DNA of 37,441 bases from Mycolicibacterium parafortuitum (lineage in GTDB: Bacteria > Actinomycetota > Actinomycetes > Mycobacteriales > Mycobacteriaceae): NCBI RefSeq assembly GCF_002086815.1, contig NZ_MVID01000040.1:1-37441 (forward strand), written 5' to 3'. The first letter of the stretch is position 1, and every line of letters starts with the position of its first letter. The notes beneath the pieces are model-generated. The model ran no database searches, was not told where the DNA came from, and saw only the letters and a program-made list of their open reading frames with translations. Below are positions 8,591 through 15,602 of the stretch, in pieces. Position numbers and translations under genes: made by a program.

Positions 8591-9337
8591 ATGGGCATGG
8601 GACAACTCAGCGGCAAGGTCGCCCTGGTCACGGGCGCGTCGGCAGGATTGGGAGCGGCGACGGCGAAACTGTTCGCCGAACGGGGCGCGACGGTGTTCGG
8701 CATCGCGCGGGACACCGCGCGGCTGGCCGAGGTGTTCGCCGACATCCCGGACGGCCGGTACAGCTCGGTCGATGTCACCTCGCCCCAGGCGTGTGCGCAG
8801 GCCGTCGCCGAATGCGTGGCCCAGTTCGGCCGCCTCGATGTGCTGGCCAACATCGCCGGATTCCACAAGATGCGCCACACGATTTCGATGACCGACGACG
8901 ACTGGGCCACGGATCTGTCGGTGAACCTCAACGGCCCGTTCTTCCTGTGCCGCGCCGCGTTGCCGCATCTGCTGGAGTCGGCGGGCAACATCGTCAACGT
9001 GGCGTCGATCGCCGGGGTGGAGGGCGAGGTGTACTCGGCCGGCTACTGCGCGGCCAAGCACGGTCTGGTCGGGCTGACGCGGGCGCTGGCGGTCGAGTTC
9101 ACCAAGGAGAGGTTGCGCGTCAACGCGATCTGCCCGGGCGGTATGCCGACCGCGCAGACCACCGAGTTCGAGGCACCGGAGAACGCGGACTGGGATCTGA
9201 TCATGCGGATCGCGTCGCCCCGTGGGTTCATGGAGACGGACGATGTCGCCAAGACCATCGCGTTTCTGGCCAGCGACGACGCGGCCGCGGTGCACGGCGC
9301 GGTGTACCGGGTGGACAACGGCAAGGGCGCGGGCTAA
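8591..9337 (+). CDS. Short-chain dehydrogenase/reductase (SDR)
   Basis: A 248-residue classical SDR, cytosolic NAD(P)-dependent oxidoreductase. TGASAGLG at 14-21 is the cofactor glycine motif and NIAG at 87-90 the structural motif. The catalytic residues are Ser139 (NVASIAG), Tyr152 and Lys156 (YCAAK). The PGG after the active site (NAICPGGMPT) is also typical. Two start codons, ATG 8591 and 8597, are close together; GAGAAGG before them could serve either. The gene is 26 nt after the ABC transporter operon, so it could be read from the same transcript, but no functional link is evident. The substrate is unknown. Confidence 0.9.
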   Translation: MGMGQLSGKVALVTGASAGLGAATAKLFAERGATVFGIARDTARLAEVFADIPDGRYSSVDVTSPQACAQAVAECVAQFGRLDVLANIAGFHKMRHTISMTDDDWATDLSVNLNGPFFLCRAALPHLLESAGNIVNVASIAGVEGEVYSAGYCAAKHGLVGLTRALAVEFTKERLRVNAICPGGMPTAQTTEFEAPENADWDLIMRIASPRGFMETDDVAKTIAFLASDDAAAVHGAVYRVDNGKGAG

Positions 9338-9348
9338 CGGGGTTCGCC

Positions 9349-10050
9349 CTACCCGAGTGCGGCTTCGAGCTCCGTTGCCCGCCGGAGGTCGTCGGCCAGC
9401 TCTGGCCCGCGGGCCCCGGTCGCCCTGGCGCGGGCCAGCAGGTCCCGCGCCACGGCAGGCTCGCCTTGCCGGACAGCCACGTCCGCGCGTAGCACCAGGA
9501 GCTTCACCAGCTGGATCACGGTCGGCTCTTCATCGGCCCGACGCAGAGCCCGGTCGAGGACCGTCGCCGCCAAGGCCAGGTCCTGCTTGGCGTTCGCGTA
9601 CAGCGTGCCCATGTGGATCGCACGGTCGAACGTCCCGCGCGGAAGCGGTCGATGGTGCTGGTTGTCGCTGATCGGCTGGGCCACCTGGATGGTGTTCCCG
9701 CCGGGATCGATCACCAGGAACTGCCGCACCCCGTAGCTCATGTCCGCCAACGCCCCGATTCGCGGAATCCCCTGCACGGGAACCGATCCGAAGGCATTCC
9801 GCAGTCCCGCGGTGAATTGGCCGTAGAGCAGGTCCACGTCATCCGTCCTGACCAGGCAGGCATGCGTGGAGGACAGCGGATCGTGGTCCTTGTCCCCGTA
9901 GAAGTCCAGTTCGATTCCTCCACGCCTGACACTCAGAAACTGGTAGGGCGCCGTCTGCTGAAACGTGATCTCGAATCCCAGCGCGGTGTAGAACTCGGCG
10001 ATCGACTCGATCGAGCGCGCCATCAGCCGGGGAATCGTCGTCTCGGTCAT
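9349..10050 (-). CDS. Glyoxalase/bleomycin-resistance-fold protein with C-terminal helical extension
   Basis: A 233-residue protein. Roughly residues 1-135 form a vicinal-oxygen-chelate domain like bleomycin-resistance proteins: PRLMARSIESIAEFYTALGF at the start, GIELDFYGDK in the middle, and FLVIDPGGNTIQVAQP at the end. The remainder is Ala/Arg/Leu-rich and helical (ATVLDRALRRAD, AVARDLLARARATGA), resembling a single TPR-like hairpin set, which is an unusual tail for this fold. The start at ATG 10050 is supported by a TACCGT box 8 nt upstream and by the domain boundary; the open frame runs on to 10173 without domain sense. A drug-binding or lyase function cannot be chosen from sequence. Confidence 0.82.
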   Translation of the reverse strand: MTETTIPRLMARSIESIAEFYTALGFEITFQQTAPYQFLSVRRGGIELDFYGDKDHDPLSSTHACLVRTDDVDLLYGQFTAGLRNAFGSVPVQGIPRIGALADMSYGVRQFLVIDPGGNTIQVAQPISDNQHHRPLPRGTFDRAIHMGTLYANAKQDLALAATVLDRALRRADEEPTVIQLVKLLVLRADVAVRQGEPAVARDLLARARATGARGPELADDLRRATELEAALG

Positions 10051-10058
10051 GCCTCCCG

Positions 10059-10064
10059 ACGGTA
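10059..10064 (-). promoter_or_regulatory. -10 box (TACCGT) of the glyoxalase-fold gene
   Basis: TACCGT on the minus strand is 8 nt before the ATG at 10050, giving a leaderless or near-leaderless transcript. A GGGAGG lies within those 8 nt, too close to the start to act as a normal ribosome site. Confidence 0.4.
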
Positions 10065-10183
10065 GAGACGAACGATCGGGCGCGCACATAGCCCGGCATT
10101 CACCCCCGCCCCCGCGAGTTATCCCAATAGCGAATTCATCCACAGGCGGCGACATGGACGGTGCGACCAGCACTCCACACGAC

Positions 10184-10189
10184 TAACGT
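10184..10189 (+). promoter_or_regulatory. -10 box (TAACGT) of the DUF222/HNH gene
   Basis: TAACGT fits TANNNT and lies 7 nt before the GTG at 10197. It shares its last base with the SOS box that follows, so a bound repressor would occupy the transcription start. Confidence 0.5.
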
Positions 10190-10204
10190 CGAAAGTGTGT
10201 TCGA
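10189..10204 (+). promoter_or_regulatory. LexA-binding SOS box over the start of the DUF222/HNH gene
   Basis: TCGAAAGTGTGTTCGA matches the mycobacterial SOS box TCGAAC-N4-GTTCGA at 11 of 12 fixed positions (A in place of C at the sixth). It overlaps the last base of the -10 box and contains the GTG start codon at 10197-10199. SOS boxes in this position are known for mycobacterial 13E12-repeat genes, so DNA-damage induction by loss of LexA is the expected control. Confidence 0.72.
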
Positions 10205-11813
10205 ACAGATCCTGACCGCCGTCGCGGACGCCCGAGGCCCTGGTGCCGGGGTCCGCGCCTGCGCGCGACTGGAGAACGCCGCATGCGCGGCGCGGTTGGG
10301 ATTCATGGCCGACATGCTCGCCGTCGCCTACGCGGCATCCGGCTCGGCCGACCGCGAGCAGTGGCGTTGCGACAACTGGAGCGCGGTGTGCGCACAGATC
10401 GGCGCCGCGCACGCCGTCACCAGCGGGGTGGTCAGCGGACTGCTGATGGACGCGGTCACGCTGCGGGAACGACTGCCCAAGGTGGCGGCGGTGTTCGCCG
10501 ATGGCCTGATCGCGTACCGGCTGGTCCACATGATCTGCACGCGCACCATGCTGGTGAAGGATGCAGACGCATTGCGCGCGCTGGATTCCGAGCTTGCGGA
10601 GGCCCTGCGCACCTGGGGTGCGAAATCGTTCGATCAATCCGAAGACGACGTCGACGCCCTGGTGCTGCTTCATGATCCGCTTGCACTGCGGCGCGGCGAA
10701 TCCTCCAGTCGCGGCCACCACGTCGACGTAGCCGCGGAGCCGGCCACCGGTACCTCCTACGTGACGGCCACCGTGTCCGCCACCGACGGCGAAGCGTTCG
10801 ACCGGCGCCTCGATGCACTGGCCCGCACCGTGTGCTCCCGCGACCCCCGCGACCTGGACCAGCGCCGTGCCGCGGCCGTCGGCGCGGTCGGGTTCGGTTG
10901 GGACCGTCTGCCCTGCCTGTGCGAGAACGACGACTGCGACGCCGCGGCCAAACCGGCCGCGGGCGGCGTCGTCATCCACGTCGTCGCGCGTCGAGAGGCC
11001 TCGGACGCGAATAGTGATGGCGGTCCCTCGGATTCGGACGGTCCGCGCGAGCCCGAGCCCGAGCCCGAGCGGGAGCCGACGCGCGACCTCACCGCGCAGC
11101 GCCGCGCGCTGGCAGGCAAGCGTCCGCCGCTACTCCCCCGCCCCTGGCACAGCTTCACGCTGACGGGACTGGTCGGTGCCCTCGAGGACGGCCGGGGTGA
11201 GCTCTGCACCGTCGGCCCCGCGACCATCCTCGGCGGTGCGGTCATCCCGGCGCCCGTCGCCGCCCAGGCCGCGATGTATGCCACCGTCAGGGAACTCATC
11301 CACCCCGGCCAGGCCCCACCGGAACCGCGATACCGACCATCACGACGACTCGCGGAGTTCGTGCGCTGCCGCGACCAGACGTGCCGGTTCCCGGGCTGCA
11401 CGAAACCGTCCACCAGCGCCGACATCGACCACACGATCCCGTACCCCTACGGGCCGACGTGTGCGTCGAACCTGGCTTGCCTGTGCCGAGAACATCATCT
11501 GCTCAAGACGTTCTGGCCCGGCTGGTCCAGCCGGCAGTACCCGGACGGCAGGATCGTGTGGACCGACCCGGAGGGCATCGTCACGACCACCTACCCGGGA
11601 AGCAGGCTGCTCTTTCCCGAACTCTGCGTGCCCACAGCGGAATTCACCAACCGCCGGCCCCCGCTCAAGCACACAGAGGGTCTGACGATGCCGAAGCGCA
11701 CCACCACCCGCGCGCGGGCGCGCCGTCAGCGCATCGACGACGAACGCCGCAGGAACGCCGACGACCTGAACGGATCAGAGCTTGAACCGCCCGGCGAAAC
11801 CCCGCAGTGGTAG
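10197..11813 (+). CDS. DUF222 / HNH endonuclease domain protein (13E12-repeat family)
   Basis: A 538-residue protein of the 13E12 repeat family common in actinobacteria. The first two thirds are the helical DUF222 region. An acidic-proline repeat (PEPEPEPE, encoded by GAGCCC hexamers near 11050-11080) links it to a C-terminal HNH nuclease at about residues 390-450: CRFPGCTKPSTSADIDHTIP, then ASNLACLCREHHLLKTF. The two Cys pairs and the DH/HH residues expected for zinc and metal binding are present. The start GTG 10197 is chosen because a TAACGT box sits 7 nt before it and family members typically begin M/V-F-E; a GTG at 10161 is in frame but lies upstream of that box. An SOS box covers the start. 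Its end overlaps the facing gene by 39 nt. Confidence 0.88.
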   Translation: MFEQILTAVADARGPGAGVRACARLENAACAARLGFMADMLAVAYAASGSADREQWRCDNWSAVCAQIGAAHAVTSGVVSGLLMDAVTLRERLPKVAAVFADGLIAYRLVHMICTRTMLVKDADALRALDSELAEALRTWGAKSFDQSEDDVDALVLLHDPLALRRGESSSRGHHVDVAAEPATGTSYVTATVSATDGEAFDRRLDALARTVCSRDPRDLDQRRAAAVGAVGFGWDRLPCLCENDDCDAAAKPAAGGVVIHVVARREASDANSDGGPSDSDGPREPEPEPEREPTRDLTAQRRALAGKRPPLLPRPWHSFTLTGLVGALEDGRGELCTVGPATILGGAVIPAPVAAQAAMYATVRELIHPGQAPPEPRYRPSRRLAEFVRCRDQTCRFPGCTKPSTSADIDHTIPYPYGPTCASNLACLCREHHLLKTFWPGWSSRQYPDGRIVWTDPEGIVTTTYPGSRLLFPELCVPTAEFTNRRPPLKHTEGLTMPKRTTTRARARRQRIDDERRRNADDLNGSELEPPGETPQW

Positions 11814-12848
11814 ATCGGCGGAGGTGATGATGCCGGGGCGCGCGGCGACCACCGACTTGATCGACGCCAGCGCGGGCATCCCGGTGACGGTCATCCCGAT
11901 CGACGCGAAGCTGGCCGGATCCGACAGGTCGACTCCGGGCTTCGGGAAGATCATGTGCTTGTTGTAGATGTTCGGGTCACCCTTGATCTGGGTGATGTAG
12001 CAGCCCTTGATATCCCAGCTCGGATCGGTGTGCGGCGTCATCTGCCACTCCAGGTGCGTCTCCACCCGCGCAACCCCGTCGACGATGCCCTGGTATTTGA
12101 TGTAGTTGCCGCCCAGCGAGCCCTTCGGCAGCTGGTACCAGCCCAGGTCGACGTCCTTGGTGCACGCGCCGAGCTCATAGCTGAACTTCACCTCGTCGAG
12201 GGTCAGGTCGAAACAGTCGGCCATCATGTAGACGCTGTCGGCGAACACCCGGGTGTACTTCTCCAGCTTGCCCGGGATCGACGGATCGTCGACCGGCTGG
12301 CCGTATCCGACCTCGATCCAGGTGTCCTTGGAATGGTGGCACGACACGTCGACCGATTCGATCGTCGTGATGTTCTCGATCTCGGCGACGTCCGCCGAGC
12401 ACACCACCCCGAGGATCTGGTTCAGCCCCGGGTTCATCCCGGTGCCGTAGAACGTGGATCCGCCCTTCTCGCAAGCTTCTTGGAGCAGCTGGCTGACCGG
12501 CTTACCGGACGGGTGGGGATGGTTGTGGTCGCGGTGCCATCCGGTGATCCAGTCGGCGGTGGTGACGATGTTGATGCCCGCCTCCAGCACCTGGACGTAG
12601 AGATCCTCGTCCGGGAACACCCCGTGGAAGGTCACCACGTCGGGTTTGGCGGCGATGATCTCCTCGACCGTGCCGGTCGCGATCACCCCGTTGGGTGCCA
12701 GCCCTGCCAGTTCACCGGCGTCACGGCCGACCTTGTCCGGCGAGTAGCAGTGCACGCCGATGAGCTCGAGGTCCGGCTGGTCGGCGATCCTCTTGATCAT
12801 CTCGGTACCGACGTTGCCGGTCGCGACCTGGAAAACCTTGATCGTCAT
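11775..12848 (-). CDS. DapB-like NAD(P)-dependent oxidoreductase, paralogue 2
   Basis: A 357-residue protein of the same group as the product of 1872-2942: Rossmann start IKVFQVATGNVGTEM (glycines 11 and 14), then the shared SPDKVGRDAGELAGL element (compare NPDKVGRDVGDICGL in the other) and a long C-terminal domain of the diaminopentanoate dehydrogenase type. A GAGAGG ribosome site is 6 nt before its ATG. It starts 11 nt after the Rieske oxygenase stop, so the two form an operon, which suggests an oxidoreductase working on the oxygenase product or substrate. Its 3' end overlaps the HNH gene by 39 nt in the opposite direction. Confidence 0.84.
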   Translation of the reverse strand: MTIKVFQVATGNVGTEMIKRIADQPDLELIGVHCYSPDKVGRDAGELAGLAPNGVIATGTVEEIIAAKPDVVTFHGVFPDEDLYVQVLEAGINIVTTADWITGWHRDHNHPHPSGKPVSQLLQEACEKGGSTFYGTGMNPGLNQILGVVCSADVAEIENITTIESVDVSCHHSKDTWIEVGYGQPVDDPSIPGKLEKYTRVFADSVYMMADCFDLTLDEVKFSYELGACTKDVDLGWYQLPKGSLGGNYIKYQGIVDGVARVETHLEWQMTPHTDPSWDIKGCYITQIKGDPNIYNKHMIFPKPGVDLSDPASFASIGMTVTGMPALASIKSVVAARPGIITSADLPLRGFAGRFKL

Positions 12849-12859
12849 GGGGAGCCTCT

Positions 12860-13888
12860 CTAATGGGCGGATCGGGCGGCCAGCTCGGCGGCGCTACCGC
12901 CCTTGCCGTCGGGGTAGAACTTCTTGGCCCACTCGCGGATCGCGGTGAACCCCTTCAGTTCCGAGCTCGCCAGCGCCGGCGGGTCGGAGTAGCGCTGATG
13001 CGCCCAGATGTCGATGTCCTGACGGAACTGCCGGATCACCTCGAGACCGAACTCCTCGGCCTTGACGCGCGCCCGGTCGGGATTGCGGACCTCACCCTTG
13101 GGCTTTCCGATGTAGACCATGAATCGCACATCCGAGGTGGCCTCGTCGACGGGGGTGATCGCCGAGATGGTCCGGTTGTCGATCATCCCCCAGCTCTTCG
13201 TCACCGCGATCCCGAGCCCGCCGTTGATCGCCTCGACGCCGCTGCGCACATCCTCGATCTTCTGGCCGTCGTCACCTTCGAACGTGATCGTGAAGTCGAC
13301 GTAGGAGATCGGATCGTCGAAGTCGTGGCGGGTGAACACCGGCACGATCGGCGTTTGGTGCACGAACTTGAAATGCGCGAAGTCCACCCCGTTTTCGAGG
13401 ACGTACTGCGGGTGCATCTCCAGGCCCTGCTCGAACAGCCGCTGCTGCGGGTAGTAGTCGTCGGCGGTGGCGTCGGCACCGAAGCTCGCGAAGACGTCCG
13501 GCGCGTCGAAGAACGGCTCACGGTTCTCGGTGTCGTGCCAGATGTAGACGCACTCGTTGCGCTCGACCACCGGATAGGTCGTGATCCGCCGCCCCCGGTT
13601 GGGCCGGTCCTCGTACGGGATACACACGTTGCGGCCCTGCTGATTCCACTGCCAGCCGTGGAACGGACACTGCAGTACCTCGCCGTGCACGGTGCCGCCG
13701 AACCCCAGATGAGCGCCGAGGTGTTCGCAGTACGCGTTCATCACCGTCAGCTGACCGGATTCGGCACGCCAGGCGATCATCTCCTGGCCGAAGTACTTCA
13801 TCCTGTGCACGTCACCGACGCCGACCTCGTCGGACCAGGCGACCTGGAACCAGCCAGTCGGTTTCATCGACAGGGGCGGTTTGGCCAT
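12860..13888 (-). CDS. Rieske non-heme iron oxygenase, alpha subunit (KshA-like)
   Basis: A 342-residue ring- or steroid-type oxygenase component. The Rieske [2Fe-2S] ligands are Cys54-x-His56 (YCEHLGAH) and Cys74-x2-His77 (CPFHGW). The catalytic iron site fits D-x2-H-x4-H: Asp169, His172 and His177 in VDFAHFKFVHQ. Length and layout resemble 3-ketosteroid 9-alpha-hydroxylase oxygenases and cholesterol desaturase-like enzymes. No ferredoxin reductase gene is nearby, so electrons must come from a partner elsewhere. The start ATG 13888 has a TATTGT box 7 nt upstream; the frame is open to 14218 but that extension is the antisense of the TetR gene. The gene is transcribed divergently from that regulator. 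Confidence 0.88.
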   Translation of the reverse strand: MAKPPLSMKPTGWFQVAWSDEVGVGDVHRMKYFGQEMIAWRAESGQLTVMNAYCEHLGAHLGFGGTVHGEVLQCPFHGWQWNQQGRNVCIPYEDRPNRGRRITTYPVVERNECVYIWHDTENREPFFDAPDVFASFGADATADDYYPQQRLFEQGLEMHPQYVLENGVDFAHFKFVHQTPIVPVFTRHDFDDPISYVDFTITFEGDDGQKIEDVRSGVEAINGGLGIAVTKSWGMIDNRTISAITPVDEATSDVRFMVYIGKPKGEVRNPDRARVKAEEFGLEVIRQFRQDIDIWAHQRYSDPPALASSELKGFTAIREWAKKFYPDGKGGSAAELAARSAH

Positions 13889-13895
13889 GCCCCGA

Positions 13896-13901
13896 ACAAT
13901 A
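13896..13901 (-). promoter_or_regulatory. -10 box (TATTGT) of the Rieske oxygenase operon
   Basis: TATTGT on the minus strand lies 7 nt before ATG 13888, indicating a leaderless transcript. It overlaps the left half (TAGAAC, 13900-13905) of an inverted repeat whose right half (GTTCTA) is at 13929-13934. Confidence 0.5.
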
Positions 13902-13934
13902 GAACAGCCGATCAAGGAAACATAGTGGGTTCTA

Positions 13935-13945
13935 CGAAAATTTCG
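13935..13945. promoter_or_regulatory. Candidate TetR operator (CGAAAATTTCG palindrome)
   Basis: A perfect 11-bp inverted repeat, CGAAA-A-TTTCG, directly upstream of the TetR -10 box (13947-13952) and in the 71-bp gap between the divergent Rieske and TetR genes. A second, spaced inverted repeat (TAGAAC/GTTCTA) flanks it to the left. The position suits autoregulation plus control of the oxygenase operon. Binding is inferred from position only. Confidence 0.4.
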
Positions 13946-13946
13946 G

Positions 13947-13952
13947 TATCGT
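13947..13952 (+). promoter_or_regulatory. -10 box (TATCGT) of the TetR gene
   Basis: TATCGT fits TANNNT and is 7 nt before the ATG at 13960, which makes that ATG the likely leaderless start in preference to the GTG at 13954. Confidence 0.5.
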
Positions 13953-13959
13953 CGTGGCC

Positions 13960-14571
13960 ATGGCCGAGACCGCCGCGCGACGTACCAACCGCCGCGGCCA
14001 GGCCACGCGCGAGAACATGCTCGAGGCGGCGCTGAAATCGCTGGCATCCGGTGAACCCGGGTCGGTGTCGGCCAATCGCATCGCCAAGGACATCGGCGCG
14101 ACGTGGGGCGCGGTGCAGTACCAGTTCGGCGACGCGGACGGTTTCTGGGCCGCGGTGCTGCACCGCACCGCCGAACGCCGGGCCGACGTGTTCGCCTCGG
14201 TCGACCGGGACGCACCACTGCGCGACCGTGTCGCCGCCATCATCGACACGCTGTACGAGGGCCTGGCGGCGCCTGATTCGCGCGCGATCGAGAACCTGCG
14301 GGCCGCGCTGCCCCGCGACCCCGCCGAGCTCGAGCGGCTCTACCCGCAGACCGCGGCCGAGCTGTACTCGTGGGGCCAGTCGTGGTTGCAGATCTGCCGC
14401 AACGCATTCGCCGACCTCGGCGTCGACCCCGAGCGGGTGCGAGAGGTCGCCACGCTGATCCCGGGCGCGATGCGCGGGCTGGTGTCCGAACGCCAACTCG
14501 GCTCCTTCGCCGACCTCGACGTCGCCCGCCGCGGACTGACCAACGCCCTCGTCGCGTATCTGCAGGCCTAA
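13960..14571 (+). CDS. TetR family transcriptional regulator
   Basis: A 203-residue regulator. An N-terminal helix-turn-helix domain (RGQATRENMLEAALKSLA, then ANRIAKDIGATWGAVQYQFG with the recognition helix) is followed by a helical ligand-binding domain. It is divergent from the Rieske/DapB-like operon and separated from it by a gap holding two inverted repeats, so it is probably the local repressor of that operon. The ATG at 13960 is preferred over GTG 13954 because of the -10 box 7 nt before it. The stop shares CTAA with the stop of the facing azlD gene. Confidence 0.88.
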   Translation: MAETAARRTNRRGQATRENMLEAALKSLASGEPGSVSANRIAKDIGATWGAVQYQFGDADGFWAAVLHRTAERRADVFASVDRDAPLRDRVAAIIDTLYEGLAAPDSRAIENLRAALPRDPAELERLYPQTAAELYSWGQSWLQICRNAFADLGVDPERVREVATLIPGAMRGLVSERQLGSFADLDVARRGLTNALVAYLQA

Positions 14572-14894
14572 CCCCACACCGACATCAGCGTCACGTAACA
14601 GGTCGTGCCGGCCAGGATGCTCAGCAGCGCGCTTGCCCGCCACAGATGCAGACCCGCCGTCACCGCCACGGCGAGCACCAGCCACAGCAGCTGCCTCGTG
14701 GTGTCCCCGGCCACGGTCGGCACGGTGTAGACCGCGAGCATCGCCATCACCCCGACCGGCATGTGCACACTCAGATACCGGACGACCCGGCTGTGCCGCA
14801 GCGGCGCCAGCACGACGAACGGCAGCGCTCGCAGCGCCCAGGTCACCGCGGCGCTGACCAACACCAGGACCGCGATGTATCCGTTGTCAGGCAC
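14568..14894 (-). CDS. azlD: AzlD family branched-chain amino acid exporter subunit
   Basis: A 108-residue membrane protein with about four hydrophobic segments. The family pattern is visible at the start (AVTWALRALPFVVLAPLR) and in the central VGVMAMLAVYTVP. AzlD is the small partner of AzlC in exporters of branched-chain amino acids and analogues. Its start overlaps the end of azlC by 8 nt, the usual arrangement of the pair. The stop overlaps that of the facing TetR gene. Confidence 0.9.
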   Translation of the reverse strand: MPDNGYIAVLVLVSAAVTWALRALPFVVLAPLRHSRVVRYLSVHMPVGVMAMLAVYTVPTVAGDTTRQLLWLVLAVAVTAGLHLWRASALLSILAGTTCYVTLMSVWG

Positions 14895-15558
14895 GATCGG
14901 TCCTGCGCTGCGCCATCATCCGCACCATCAACACCGCGGTGAACGCGGCGAACGCGCAGACCAGCATCTGGCCGGGGGCCACCAGCCACGCCAGGACCGC
15001 GCACGCGATCGCGCTGCCCGCTGTCGCCCAGTCCGGCCGCTGCCGGAACGCGTCGATGCCCAGCACCACGAACAGCGCGGTCAGCGCGAAGTCGAGCCCG
15101 ACCAGCCGCTCGATCGGCAACGCCTCGCCGACCAGGCCGCCCAACGCCGCACCGGTGACCCAGAGCAGATGGAACAGCAGCTGCATCAACAGGATCGGAC
15201 GCGTGGTCCACGTCTGCGCCTCGGGGCTCACCCCGACGGCGTACGCCTCGTCCGACAGCGTGTAGGTGCTGTAGGCCTTCCCGAGCAGACCACGGACCCG
15301 GTGCAGCGGAAACGACAGCGCGTAGAACACGTGGCGCGAGTTCACCACGAACGACGTCAACGCGACCGTCGCGATCGGTGCGGCGGTCGCCGCCAGGTGC
15401 ACCATCAAGAACTCCAGCGAGCCGGCGTAGATCACCGCGGCGAACACCGGCGCCCACCACCACGCCAGTCCCGCGTGCACGACCAGGAAGCCCAGCGCCA
15501 TCCCGAGCGGGATGAACGCCAGCCCGATCGGTGCCGACAGCGCGAACACCTGGCGCAT
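14887..15558 (-). CDS. azlC: AzlC family branched-chain amino acid exporter subunit
   Basis: A 223-residue inner-membrane protein with roughly six to seven hydrophobic segments. AzlC features seen: IGLAFIPLGMALGFLVVHAGL near the N-terminus, FAAVIYAGSLEFL, and NSRHVFYALSFP in the middle. With AzlD it forms an exporter of branched-chain amino acids. A strong ribosome site (AGGAGG) is about 7 nt before the ATG at 15558. The gene is divergent from the alpha/beta hydrolase at 15603, with 44 bp between the start codons. Confidence 0.92.
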   Translation of the reverse strand: MRQVFALSAPIGLAFIPLGMALGFLVVHAGLAWWWAPVFAAVIYAGSLEFLMVHLAATAAPIATVALTSFVVNSRHVFYALSFPLHRVRGLLGKAYSTYTLSDEAYAVGVSPEAQTWTTRPILLMQLLFHLLWVTGAALGGLVGEALPIERLVGLDFALTALFVVLGIDAFRQRPDWATAGSAIACAVLAWLVAPGQMLVCAFAAFTAVLMVRMMAQRRTDRA

Positions 15559-15589
15559 CGAAATACCTCCTGTCCGCCGGTCCGGCCGC

Positions 15590-15595
15590 TAGCTT
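15590..15595 (+). promoter_or_regulatory. -10 box (TAGCTT) of the alpha/beta hydrolase gene
   Basis: TAGCTT fits TANNNT and lies 7 nt before GTG 15603. It selects this GTG over the upstream in-frame codon at 15531, which lies inside the coding region of azlC. Confidence 0.5.
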
Positions 15596-15602
15596 TCCAC
15601 GG

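Noticed and set aside
11050..11085. GAGCCC hexamer run as a regulatory or CRISPR-like repeat
   Set aside because: It lies in frame inside the HNH gene and simply codes for a Pro-Glu linker. No CRISPR array was seen anywhere in the window.
13900..13934. KstR-type operator (TAGAAC/GTTCTA)
   Set aside because: The half sites match the KstR pattern, but they are 23 bp apart and not 2 bp, so a normal KstR site is not present. They are kept only as an unassigned inverted repeat.
13889..14218. 110-residue N-terminal extension of the Rieske oxygenase
   Set aside because: It is antisense to the TetR gene, very rich in Arg and Pro, and the -10 box before ATG 13888 explains the start.
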